From: Corynebacterium appendicis CIP 107643
Lineage (GTDB): Bacteria; Actinomycetota; Actinomycetes; Mycobacteriales; Mycobacteriaceae
Reading direction: 5' to 3'
Assembly: GCF_030408415.1 (NCBI RefSeq)
Contig: NZ_CP046976.1
Location: 248,001-312,000 of the forward strand
DNA length: 64,000 nucleotides
A program made the position numbers and the translations under genes. Positions 17,111-31,999 of the stretch are shown here, one piece after another; position 1 is the first letter of the stretch; every line of letters starts with the position of its first letter. The notes under the pieces are model-generated. The model had not been told where the DNA came from and searched no databases. It saw only the letters and a program-made list of their open reading frames with translations.

Positions 17111-17160
17111 CATTGCTCCGGGCGGACAAGACATGAAGTAATGGGAAGGAGGCGTGTGTC

Positions 17161-17682
17161 ATGGCAAACCCGAAGAACACGGCTGAGCTTGCTGCCTTGA
17201 AGGAGAAATTCGAGGATGCTAGCTCTGTCTTCCTCACCGAGTACCGCGGCCTGACCGTGGGTCAGCTGCAGGAGCTGCGCGGTGAGCTCGGTTTTGACGT
17301 TGAACTGCACGTCGCCAAGAACACCCTCGTGAAGATCGCTGCCAACGAGCACGGCATCGAGGGTCTCGATGATCTTCTGACCGGCCCGACCGCCGTCGCC
17401 TTCATTAAGGGCGATGCAACGGTCGACGCTGCGAAGGTCATGAAGAAGTTCGCCAAGGGTAACGAGGCTTTCGTTATCAAGGGCGGCTACATGGACGGTA
17501 ACCCTCTCGACGCAGCCCAGGTGGATGCTGTCGCAGAGATGGACAACCGTGAGACCACTCTTTCCAAGCTCGCCGGCGCATTCCAGGGTTCTCTGGCGAA
17601 GGCTGCTGGCCTCTTCGAGGCTCCGGCATCCAAGACGGCACGACTCGTTGCCGCACTGCAGGACAAGCAGGAAGCCGCGTAA
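17161..17682 (+). CDS. rplJ: 50S ribosomal protein L10
   Basis: 173 residues; the stalk base that holds L7/L12 dimers. The N-terminal rRNA-binding part shows TEYRGLTVGQLQELR and VAKNTLVKIA; the Ala-rich C-terminal helix binds L12. GGGAAGGAGG upstream. Preceded by the L10 leader and followed 70 nt later by rplL. Confidence 0.98.
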   Translation: MANPKNTAELAALKEKFEDASSVFLTEYRGLTVGQLQELRGELGFDVELHVAKNTLVKIAANEHGIEGLDDLLTGPTAVAFIKGDATVDAAKVMKKFAKGNEAFVIKGGYMDGNPLDAAQVDAVAEMDNRETTLSKLAGAFQGSLAKAAGLFEAPASKTARLVAALQDKQEAA

Positions 17683-17752
17683 GGCGACTTCCACCACTAG
17701 TACGCACACCAAACATCTGGCCGCATAAGGCCACTACAGAAAGGAAGCCACC

Positions 17753-18142
17753 ATGGCTAAGCTCTCCAAGGATGAGCTCATTGAGCAGTTCAAGGAAATG
17801 ACCCTTATTGAACTTTCTGAGTTCCTGAAGGAATTCGAGGAGGTCTTCGACGTGACCGCTGCCGCTCCGGTTGCTGCTGTTGCAGCTGCTCCGGGCGCTG
17901 CTGGCGATGCTCCGGCTGAGGAGGAGAAGGACGAGTTCGACGTCGTTCTCGAGGCTGCTGGCGACAAGAAGATCGGCGTCATTAAGGCTGTCCGCGAGAT
18001 CGTCTCCGGCCTGGGCCTGAAGGACGCTAAGGAGATGGTTGAGGGCGCACCGAAGGCCATCCTCGAGGGCGCTAACAAGGACGACGCTGAGGCTGCTAAG
18101 GCCAAGCTCGAAGAGGCTGGCGCAACCGTCACCCTCAAGTAA
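17753..18142 (+). CDS. rplL: 50S ribosomal protein L7/L12
   Basis: 129 residues. N-terminal dimerisation domain ([20 protein letters not shown]), an Ala-rich hinge (about 40-57) and the factor-binding C-terminal domain ending [21 protein letters not shown] ... AGATVTLK. Recruits elongation factors to the ribosome. The stop codon TAA begins a short stem with the 11-mer at 18152. Confidence 0.98.
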   Translation: MAKLSKDELIEQFKEMTLIELSEFLKEFEEVFDVTAAAPVAAVAAAPGAAGDAPAEEEKDEFDVVLEAAGDKKIGVIKAVREIVSGLGLKDAKEMVEGAPKAILEGANKDDAEAAKAKLEEAGATVTLK

Positions 18143-18151
18143 GCGCCTTTC

Positions 18152-18162
18152 GCTTATCGACG
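18152..18162 (-). repeat. 11-mer repeat CGTCGATAAGC after rplL
   Basis: Reverse copy 9 nt after the rplL stop; the stop TAAGC can pair with its GCTTA. Confidence 0.9.
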
Positions 18163-18164
18163 GC

Positions 18165-18206
18165 ACACCCCCTTCAGTCGCATCCGCGACCGAAGGGGGT
18201 GTTTCG
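18165..18206 (+). terminator. Rho-independent terminator after rplL
   Basis: ACACCCCCTTC and GAAGGGGGTGT with an inner TCG/CGA pairing, followed by TTTCG. Confidence 0.85.
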
Positions 18207-18239
18207 CGTTTCCGGGTGCCACCACCCCGCGTGAAGAGC

Positions 18240-18378
18240 CGGTGCCATTCCGTGGAAACGCTTCCGCCCTTCCGGTATCCGACGAGCATCCGCGAGTAGC
18301 AGTCAATCACAGAAGCCAGATACATATTCGACCCGTCTGTGATCGGCAGATAGGTAATACCGCCGACGAGGATCCTAC
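18240..18378 (-). mobile_element. Relic of an IS3-family transposase
   Basis: Reading the minus strand from 18378, one frame gives GGITYLPITDGSN then MYLASVIDCYSRMLVGY, the catalytic-core segment of IS3 OrfB transposases (normally GDITY...LYLA.VID..SR..VGW). The first catalytic Asp is replaced by Gly, the frame degenerates after GYRKGG, and no full gene or inverted repeats are visible. It marks the left border of the metal island. 18379-18562 holds only an AGCCCC/GGGGCT hairpin (about 18507-18544) downstream of the ATPase gene. Confidence 0.6.
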
Positions 18379-18562
18379 TGATCCGAATAAACCTTCCTAA
18401 GCATGGAGGTAGATTACCTTTCTCGACTCAACACAGCCGGAATCAGAGGTGTCTACCAAACAGGGGTCAGGTCCATGAGATCGGGGATCTGGTGCACAGG
18501 GGAAAGCCCCACCGGGAAGACCTGGAGGAAAACCGGCGGGGCTGGCTGTGGCGATCGTGTCG

Positions 18563-20440
18563 TTAGGCGCTCAGCGTCTCCTTCGCGGCGTCAGCAGTAC
18601 TGACGTCTGCCTTGTCCTTGTCTTCCTTCAGGGTGGGGCGCAGCAGCAGCATGGCGATCGCGATGACGATCAGGACGCTAGCTTCGTGGACGAGCATGCC
18701 AATCGACATGGTCACCCCACCGAGCAGCACACCGACCAACAGGATCGCCACGGTGGCCAGGGCGATGGCGATATTGACCCGCATGGTGCGTACCGTGCGC
18801 TGGGCCAAACCCAGGGCGTACGGCAAGCGGGGGAGCTTGTCGGCCATCAGGGCGATATCGGCTGTTTCGATGGCGGCAGGTGAACCAGCAGCCCCCATCG
18901 CCACGCCGATGTCGGCCTGAACGAGTGCCGGCGTGTCGTTGACACCGTCGCCGATCATGGCCACGGTGCGGCCCTGGGCCTGCAGGTCCTTGACGATAGT
19001 GAGCTTGTCCTCGGGCATGAGTTCGGCCCGGACCTCGTCGACCCCGAGTTCGGCGGCGACGTTGCGGGCCACCCGCTGCGCGTCACCGGTGGCCATGATC
19101 ACGCGCACACCCTTGTCATGCAGCGATCGGATAGCGGCCGGTGCGTCGTCACGGATGGTGTCGGCCACGGCGACTATGCCGATGGCGCGTCCGTCGACAC
19201 CGACGTACATGGCGGTCTTGCCCTGGTCATTGAGTTCAAGGATGCGGGTGGTGTCCGGGGCGTGGTCGAGCAGGCCGGCGGAACCGACGGCGACGGTATG
19301 TTCGTCGACCTTCGCGATGATGCCCTTGCCGGTGACCGGTTTGGCTTTCTCAACCATTTCGATGGTCAGCCCCTTGTTCTCCGCGCCGCGGATGATCGCC
19401 TCGGCCAGGGGGTGCTCGGAGGCGGTTTCGGCACGGGCGGCCAGGGTGAGCACCTCATCGTCCGAGTAGGCAGGGTCGAGGACGTCGACGTTGGTCAGCT
19501 CGGGGCGGCCGTTGGTCAGGGTGCCGGTCTTGTCGACGACCACGGTGTCGACCTTCGCGGAGGTCTCCAGGTATTCGCCACCCTTGATGAGCACCCCGTC
19601 CTTAGCGGAGCGCCCGATACCGGCGACAATCGAGACCGGGATGGAGATGACCAGCGCCCCGGGGCAGCCGATGACCAGCAGGGTCAAGGCCAGTTCCACA
19701 TTGAGGGTGATCAGGCCAACGGCGAGGGCGGCGACCATCACACCGGGGGTGTAGTACTTCGAGAATTTCTCCAGGAACGTCTGGGTTTTGGCCTTATCGT
19801 CCTGGGCGTCTTCTACACGGTGGATGATCTTGGCCAGTGTGGAGTCCGAGCCGATGCCAATCGCCTCGATGCGCAGCACCCCGGAGCGCAGCCAAGTTCC
19901 GGCGAAGACCTCCGAGTCCTCGGCCTTCTCAGCGGGTACGGATTCCCCGGTGATGGTGGCCTCGTCGACCCCGCCGTGACCGGAGAGCACGCGTCCATCG
20001 ACGGGGATCTGCTCGCCGTTTTTCACGAGCACGACGTCACCGGGGGCCAGTTCCCAGATCTCAACGGTTTCGGGCTCACCGTCGCGCAGCACGGTGGCGG
20101 TCTCGGGGGCAGCGTCCACCAGGTCCGACAGTGCCTTGCGGGTGCGGTTCATCGTGGCCTTCTCCAGGGCCTTGCCCAGGGCGAAGAGGAAGGTGACAGC
20201 GGCGGATTCCCAGTAGTTGTTGATGAACAGCGCGCCGATGGCGGCGACGATGACCAGCAGGTCAATCGAGATCATCCTAATGCGCAGGGCCTGGACGGCG
20301 GAGACGGCGATCTGCCAGCCGGCGACCACCGCGGCGGCGATCATGAATCCGTCTGACAGCCACCCAGCGGGGGTGAGCCAGGACAGGATAATCAACAGGC
20401 CTGAGACAGCGACCACGCCCCAGGTTTTCCAGGTCTTCAT
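18563..20440 (-). CDS. P1B-type heavy-metal-translocating ATPase without its own metal-binding domain
   Basis: 625 residues. It has about 6-8 membrane helices, the actuator motif TGES (164-167), the phosphorylation site DKTGT (D303), the nucleotide-binding HP motif (SEHPLAEAI) and the GDGVNDTPAL hinge. The membrane metal motif reads C-P-G (259-261, IGCPGALVIS) instead of the usual CPC or SPC, so substrate cannot be assigned from rule of thumb; zinc, cadmium, cobalt or copper are open. No N-terminal HMA domain is present, but a separate HMA protein is encoded at 21543. AAAGGACA ribosome binding site. Expressed from an FNR-type promoter (box 20515-20528). Confidence 0.85.
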   Translation of the reverse strand: MKTWKTWGVVAVSGLLIILSWLTPAGWLSDGFMIAAAVVAGWQIAVSAVQALRIRMISIDLLVIVAAIGALFINNYWESAAVTFLFALGKALEKATMNRTRKALSDLVDAAPETATVLRDGEPETVEIWELAPGDVVLVKNGEQIPVDGRVLSGHGGVDEATITGESVPAEKAEDSEVFAGTWLRSGVLRIEAIGIGSDSTLAKIIHRVEDAQDDKAKTQTFLEKFSKYYTPGVMVAALAVGLITLNVELALTLLVIGCPGALVISIPVSIVAGIGRSAKDGVLIKGGEYLETSAKVDTVVVDKTGTLTNGRPELTNVDVLDPAYSDDEVLTLAARAETASEHPLAEAIIRGAENKGLTIEMVEKAKPVTGKGIIAKVDEHTVAVGSAGLLDHAPDTTRILELNDQGKTAMYVGVDGRAIGIVAVADTIRDDAPAAIRSLHDKGVRVIMATGDAQRVARNVAAELGVDEVRAELMPEDKLTIVKDLQAQGRTVAMIGDGVNDTPALVQADIGVAMGAAGSPAAIETADIALMADKLPRLPYALGLAQRTVRTMRVNIAIALATVAILLVGVLLGGVTMSIGMLVHEASVLIVIAIAMLLLRPTLKEDKDKADVSTADAAKETLSA

Positions 20441-20486
20441 GATGGGTGTCCTTTACTTTTTGGGTCTTTTTCTTGTGACACTCATT

Positions 20487-20528
20487 AAGTTAGGATGATT
20501 CCGGAGAAACTTCCTTGACCTGGATCAA
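20487..20528 (-). promoter_or_regulatory. FNR-type promoter of the P-type ATPase
   Basis: Operator TTGATCCAGGTCAA (minus strand, 20528-20515), then exactly 22 nt, then a -10 box TAACTT (20492-20487). The operator centre lies near -41, the position of class II Crp/Fnr activation, replacing the -35 box. Confidence 0.7.
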
Positions 20529-20588
20529 TTACCCACACACCTCCGACCTGACGAGGTGGAGCAGAAGAGCATGCCACGTGGCCTGTCA

Positions 20589-20636
20589 ACGCTAGGAACC
20601 CACCAGCACCGCACGGTGCTGGTGGGTTCCTAGCGT
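20589..20636. repeat. Perfect 23-bp inverted repeat with 2-nt centre
   Basis: Arms ACGCTAGGAACCCACCAG... and its exact complement meet around CA (arms 20589-20611 and 20614-20636). It could be a bidirectional terminator for the remnant gene to its right, or a recombination or transposon end. Neither side has a T run. It lies within the metal island. Confidence 0.8.
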
Positions 20637-20691
20637 GGAGATGACGTGGCGTCGATCATGCTCCTTTCCCGGGTACTCGGATAGGGGGTGT

Positions 20692-20961
20692 TTAGTAGGC
20701 CGAGGGTTTGGCGGTACAGCCGGCGTCCATGAGAGGGCCGGTGCGAGTGCTCAGCCATTCCCGGATTGGGTGGCGGCCGTGCGGGTCGGGCGCCGCAAGG
20801 GAGGAGAACAGGGCGAGGTCGTCATCTACGCGTCGCTGGTAGGCGTCACGGGTCTCCTTGAGATGTCCTAGGTGGATAGTGTCGTCCTGGCCCGCAGGAC
20901 GGCTCACGCGGTACAACGCCGCCACACTGTGATAGGCGGGAGTAGCCGTTGCGTATGGCAC
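20692..20961 (-). pseudogene. Short reading frame ending in an HMA-protein tail, probably a chimeric remnant
   Basis: 89 codons. Most of the product is unrecognised; the last residues GCTAKPSAY and their DNA resemble the end of the intact HMA gene (GYTAKPSAI, 21543). This suggests the 3' end of a second HMA gene joined to unrelated sequence. There is no ribosome binding site or FNR-type promoter upstream. It could still be expressed; treat as uncertain. Confidence 0.3.
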
Positions 20962-21019
20962 TCTGGATGTCGCCTGTATTCAGGGCTCGAGTTCTTGCGA
21001 GAAGATTCGGTCCCTGTCG

Positions 21020-21337
21020 TTAATGATCGTGGGCGTTGACAATGGTGTTGACCTTGGCATCCACAGCCTCCAGTGTGCTCAAGCCCAGGCGGGCAGTGTC
21101 GGTGTCCACGCCGTGCCCCTTCATCAGGAAGTCCAGCTTCGGGTGCAGCTGGGCGAGGGTATCGTTCGCCATGTGGGAGGGGTCACCGCCGTGGGCGGCG
21201 CATAACGCGTTCGCCTTGGCGTGCAGCGAGGAGACGGATTCGAGGTCCAGATCCGACTCGTCGAAGTTCTCGGTCCCGTGGTTCTTGAGCAGGAAGTTCA
21301 TCTTCTCGTGGAGACTGACAAAGGTCACTTCGGCCAT
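21020..21337 (-). CDS. Small His-containing protein with a two-fold internal repeat, unknown
   Basis: 105 residues made of two related halves: LHEKMNFLLKNHG ... LHAKANALCAAHG (about 9-50) and LHPKLDFLMKGHG ... VDAKVNTIVNAHDH (about 63-105). Each half has regularly placed His residues at helix starts and ends, and one Cys is present. No signal peptide or membrane segment. It has its own AAAGGACA ribosome binding site and an FNR-type promoter with the same layout as the ATPase and HMA genes, so it belongs to the same response. A metal-binding or storage role is plausible but not shown. Confidence 0.7.
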   Translation of the reverse strand: MAEVTFVSLHEKMNFLLKNHGTENFDESDLDLESVSSLHAKANALCAAHGGDPSHMANDTLAQLHPKLDFLMKGHGVDTDTARLGLSTLEAVDAKVNTIVNAHDH

Positions 21338-21386
21338 GGTGGTGTCCTTTCATGACGAAGATCAGGTGTTTTCTGTGATACTCATT

Positions 21387-21428
21387 AAGCTATGAACATT
21401 CCGGAGAAAGTACCTTGATCCGCATCAA
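21387..21428 (-). promoter_or_regulatory. FNR-type promoter of the 105-residue protein
   Basis: Operator TTGATGCGGATCAA (21428-21415), 22 nt, then -10 box TAGCTT (21392-21387). The downstream leader (CTTAATGAGT) is also shared with the ATPase promoter. Confidence 0.7.
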
Positions 21429-21542
21429 GTACCCGCAAAGTGAGATCTGGATCGCAAAAAGACTGTGGTGCTCGTAGCCCGGGGGCACAGATGGCCCGCC
21501 GGCACTTTCTGGTGCGGGCGGGCTTGTGGGGTCGGGAGTGCG

Positions 21543-21779
21543 TCAGATCGCCGACGGCTTGGCGGTGTAACCGACCTCGGCTACCGCGGTGACCAGGTCA
21601 CGTACGGAGACCTTCTGTGGGTCGTGGGTGACCAGGATGCGTCCGGAGGAGAACTTCACCTCCGCATTCTCCACGCCGTCCAAACCATTCAGCTTGTTTT
21701 CGATCTTGGCGACACAGCTCGGACAGGTGAACTCATCAGAGCGTAAGGTGGTGTTCTTCAGCATGGCCGGGGCGGTCAT
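21543..21779 (-). CDS. Heavy-metal-associated (HMA) domain protein, CopZ-like
   Basis: 78 residues forming one ferredoxin-like HMA domain. The metal site is TCPSCVAKIE (about 18-27), followed by LDGVENAEVKFSSGRILVTHD and a helix ending GYTAKPSAI. Such proteins carry Cu(I) or other soft ions to P-type ATPases; here it could serve the ATPase at 18563, which lacks an HMA domain. The GCxxC of classical copper chaperones is TCPSC here. Confidence 0.85.
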   Translation of the reverse strand: MTAPAMLKNTTLRSDEFTCPSCVAKIENKLNGLDGVENAEVKFSSGRILVTHDPQKVSVRDLVTAVAEVGYTAKPSAI

Positions 21780-21832
21780 TGTAACCAGGTCCTTTCATCT
21801 TTTATCGTCATGTTCCTGTGCTTGCACCTTTA

Positions 21833-21874
21833 AAGATATGGTCCTTTCCGGGTTAATTCCTTGACCTGGATCAA
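21833..21874 (-). promoter_or_regulatory. FNR-type promoter of the HMA gene
   Basis: Operator TTGATCCAGGTCAA (21874-21861, identical to the ATPase operator), 22 nt, then -10 box TATCTT (21838-21833). Confidence 0.7.
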
Positions 21875-21934
21875 ACAACGACAAATCTCTCCGACCAGAA
21901 AATTGTCCTGGAAAAGAGAGAGGGATGTGGGCGT

Positions 21935-22684
21935 TTAGAGGCCGGCGACCAGGTCGGCCAGGGCCTGGTGGTTGGTAATAGCGATCCATTCGCGGCCGGA
22001 GTCGATGACACCGGTTTTCTTCATCCGCGCCATTGCCCGGGAGGCGGACTCGACGGTGGTGCCGGCCATGCCGGCCACGTCGTCGCGGCGCAGGCGGACC
22101 TGCAGCAGGCTGGATCCGTCTTGTCGGATTTGCCCGAGCTTGGCGTCCAGGTGTTGGAGGGCGGCGGCCACGCGCTGCTCGACAGTCGAGGTGGTCAGTG
22201 CGGTCTCGCGTTCCCGGGAACGGACCAATTGGTCCTGCTGCATCCGCATGATCGCCAACGCCAGTTGCGGGTAGGCGTCCACGACCTCGGCCAGGGCCTC
22301 GGCGGGCAGGTAGAGCGCGCAGGTGGTCTCAATCGCCCAGGCGGAGTCGGTGGCTGGGGAGCTATGGGGGTGCAGTGGGCCGATGACATCCCCGGGGGCG
22401 GCGATGTCGACGGTGATTTCGCGGCCATCGATGGTGTCCCGGGTGATCCGGGCTCGACCGGAGGCGACCATATAGCTGCCCTGAGCCTGCTCGCCGGCTA
22501 GGAGGATGGGATCACCCGCGGCCCAGGCCCAGGAGGTCAGATGCTGGTCGAGTTCCCTGTGCTGTTGTGGGTTCAGCTTCTTGGTCAGCGGGGAACGGGC
22601 CATGACCTGCATGCGCACGTCCAGGGAGCACTGGTGGGGTTGAGCGCAGTTGTGACGGACGGGATTGCGGGCCATAAGCCCCAT
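21935..22684 (-). CDS. Crp/Fnr-family transcriptional regulator
   Basis: About 249 residues from ATG 22684 (ATG 22675 is an alternative). Cyclic-nucleotide-binding-like sensor domain (about 40-150) and a C-terminal winged helix. The recognition helix reads TTVESASRAMARM: the E-x-x-S-R triad is the one E. coli FNR uses to read TTGAT half sites, matching the three TTGA-N6-TCAA operators in this island. Cysteines C13, C19 (HNCAQPHQC) and C122 (ETTCALYL) could hold an iron-sulphur cluster or metal, resembling FNR but with one Cys fewer near the N-terminus. Probably activates the ATPase, the HMA protein and the 105-residue protein. Confidence 0.85.
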   Translation of the reverse strand: MGLMARNPVRHNCAQPHQCSLDVRMQVMARSPLTKKLNPQQHRELDQHLTSWAWAAGDPILLAGEQAQGSYMVASGRARITRDTIDGREITVDIAAPGDVIGPLHPHSSPATDSAWAIETTCALYLPAEALAEVVDAYPQLALAIMRMQQDQLVRSRERETALTTSTVEQRVAAALQHLDAKLGQIRQDGSSLLQVRLRRDDVAGMAGTTVESASRAMARMKKTGVIDSGREWIAITNHQALADLVAGL

Positions 22685-22761
22685 GCTATCGGGCCCGGAG
22701 AGCAATGACCGCGGAAGCGGAGAAACAAAAGCCTCCGACACGACCGACAGCCGCGCCCCCT

Positions 22762-22910
22762 CACCACTCGCTGCCTGAGGAGTGCGCAGTGGAGGTGATG
22801 TCGTCGATGACCTTGATGAGCTCGTCCACAGACACCTGTTGTAGGTCATGGGACACCACGAGATGGCCGGGCAGTACTACCACTTCGACGGAGGCCACCG
22901 TGGTAACGCG
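22762..22910 (-). pseudogene. Truncated HMA-domain gene remnant
   Basis: The minus strand reads VASVEVVVLPGHLVVSHD then QQVSVDELIKVIDDI, clearly the second half of an HMA domain (compare the intact gene at 21543). The CxxC half is absent, and the frame runs upstream into the promoter region of the DUF3068 gene. It marks the right border of the metal island. Confidence 0.55.
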
Positions 22911-22970
22911 ATCGCGGTGCTGATGAACTAGCGCGGCGTGGTGACTGTGTGTCAGGGGCGGGTTGGCTTG

Positions 22971-22976
22971 TAGACT
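22971..22976 (+). promoter_or_regulatory. -10 box for the leaderless DUF3068 gene
   Basis: TAGACT, then 7 nt, then ATG 22984. Confidence 0.6.
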
Positions 22977-22983
22977 CGCTCGC

Positions 22984-23958
22984 ATGCTCCCTAAATCCCG
23001 CATCGCGTCGGCCCTGCTCGTCGGGCTCGGTCTGGCGTTGATCGTTGCGGGGCTCATCGCGCCGCGGTTCCTCAACGGTGATGCGCGGTTCCCGCTGAAC
23101 CTGGAGAACACCACGTGGACGCTCCATGACCCGGAAGCGACGTTGGGGGAGGCCAAGGACGACGGCACAGCCAAGGACGTGACGGTGCCGCTCACGCGTC
23201 AGCTGCACATGACGGTGCAGAACCCGGCGACGGACAAGGCCGTGGCATTGCGCGTGGGCGACTCGCTGCTGCGCGGGGACAAAGAATCGGATTTTGAGAA
23301 TCTGGTCACCGCCGCGACGTGGTCGATGCAAATGGACCGGAACACAGGGCTTATCGACGAGCCGGCGCGGGTGAGCACCGTGATGGCGCTGCCGGAAGAA
23401 ACGGTCGATATCGACGGAGTGTGGCTGAAGTTTCCGTCCGACGTGCAAAAGGAGAGCTACCCCGTCTTCGACCCGACGCTACGCGCCGCAGTCGACGCGG
23501 AGTTCACCGGCGAGAGCGAGGTGGCGGGGCGGACGGTCTACACCTTCACGCAGACCGTCCCCGACACCAATGTCGCGGAGCTCTACCCCGGTGAGCAGAA
23601 CTCGCTAATGGTGCCCGGGCCCGACGGGGACGCGAAGAAGGCGTTCAAACACCACGCCGCTGAGCGCGAAATCACCGTGGACCAGATCACGGGCCTGGTC
23701 GTCGGGATCAACGAGAAGGTCGACGACTACTACGCGGACCGTGCGGGCGAGCGCGTGCGCGGGATTTACTCTTACGACGCGGCGATGGACGAGCAGCAGG
23801 TGGAGGCGCTGACGGGGCAGCTGCCGACAGTCACCCAGGGGCTGTCGCGCACCGTGACCTACGCCGTAATCGGAGTCGGCAGCCTGCTGGTGCTGGCCGG
23901 GCTGATCGGGGCGTTCCGTCCGGGCGGGCGCCTACGTGCGACGTCGCACCGCGCGTAG
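22984..23958 (+). CDS. DUF3068 (PorA-like family) membrane-anchored protein
   Basis: 324 residues. The N-terminal helix (about 7-27, ALLVGLGLALIVAGLIAP) is followed by a long extracytoplasmic beta-rich region containing the family segment around TFTQTVPDT, and a second helix near the C-terminus (about 290-310). DUF3068 proteins are confined largely to actinobacteria with complex envelopes. Function unknown; name-tagged PorA-like in some annotations without proof of pore activity. Confidence 0.75.
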   Translation: MLPKSRIASALLVGLGLALIVAGLIAPRFLNGDARFPLNLENTTWTLHDPEATLGEAKDDGTAKDVTVPLTRQLHMTVQNPATDKAVALRVGDSLLRGDKESDFENLVTAATWSMQMDRNTGLIDEPARVSTVMALPEETVDIDGVWLKFPSDVQKESYPVFDPTLRAAVDAEFTGESEVAGRTVYTFTQTVPDTNVAELYPGEQNSLMVPGPDGDAKKAFKHHAAEREITVDQITGLVVGINEKVDDYYADRAGERVRGIYSYDAAMDEQQVEALTGQLPTVTQGLSRTVTYAVIGVGSLLVLAGLIGAFRPGGRLRATSHRA

Positions 23959-24063
23959 ACGCGCCATAAGCCGCGGCGTTACAGCGGGCGGGCTCGCCGG
24001 TGGTATGGTTTCCGGCGAGCGACGGTGGCGGACCGGTCCGCGGAAAATAGGATCGGCTAGCGC

Positions 24064-24092
24064 TTTACAATCGGGCAGCGGGGGTATAAGCT
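24064..24092 (+). promoter_or_regulatory. Probable rpoBC promoter
   Basis: TTTACA, 17 nt, TAAGCT. A second candidate (TTGACA at 24162) lies downstream next to a TCAATG/CATTGA hairpin (24143-24160). The remaining rpoB upstream sequence, 23959-24285, holds no gene. Confidence 0.5.
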
Positions 24093-24285
24093 GTCTCCTT
24101 GCGCTGGAAGCCGTCGCCAGTGTGTATGAGGAAAACCTTGGATCAATGCGAAAACATTGATTTGACAAGGTGATTTTGTGCATTCTGGACTCTCGGGGGC
24201 TTCCACAGCTGTCGCAGCTAACAATAAACGCTAATTATCCAGCGGGTGACCAGTGCATATGCGCCGTGTACGGGCCCCGCGTGAG

Positions 24286-27783
<3,498 letters not shown>

Positions 27784-27857
27784 GCGCGTCCCGCGCGCTT
27801 TTGCCGTGCGTCGGCAAGCAAATAAGACTTAAAACGAAGAACTAATTCAACTTCAAT

Positions 27858-27874
27858 CCTCCCGACATGGGAGG
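27858..27874 (+). promoter_or_regulatory. Hairpin just upstream of the rpoC ribosome binding site
   Basis: CCTCCC-GACAT-GGGAGG. The stem ends two bases before the AAAGGG that is best placed (7 nt) from the GTG at 27890. It may tune rpoC translation in the 106-nt rpoB-rpoC gap. Confidence 0.4.
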
Positions 27875-27889
27875 TGAAAGGGCATTTAC

Positions 27890-31888
<3,999 letters not shown>

Positions 31889-31910
31889 ACGGTTAAGCAG
31901 CCCAAGCGTT

Positions 31911-31946
31911 CAGGCCCGGCCTTCCCACGTGGAAGTCTGGGCCTTT
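31911..31946 (+). terminator. Rho-independent terminator after rpoC
   Basis: AGGCCCGG ... CTGGGCCT with an inner CTTCC-CACGT-GGAAG stem, followed by TTTCG. Confidence 0.8.
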
Positions 31947-31999
31947 CGCTGTTGTGCGTGTGCTGAAGAGCCCGGGCGACGTGGGCTGGTGAAGAATGT

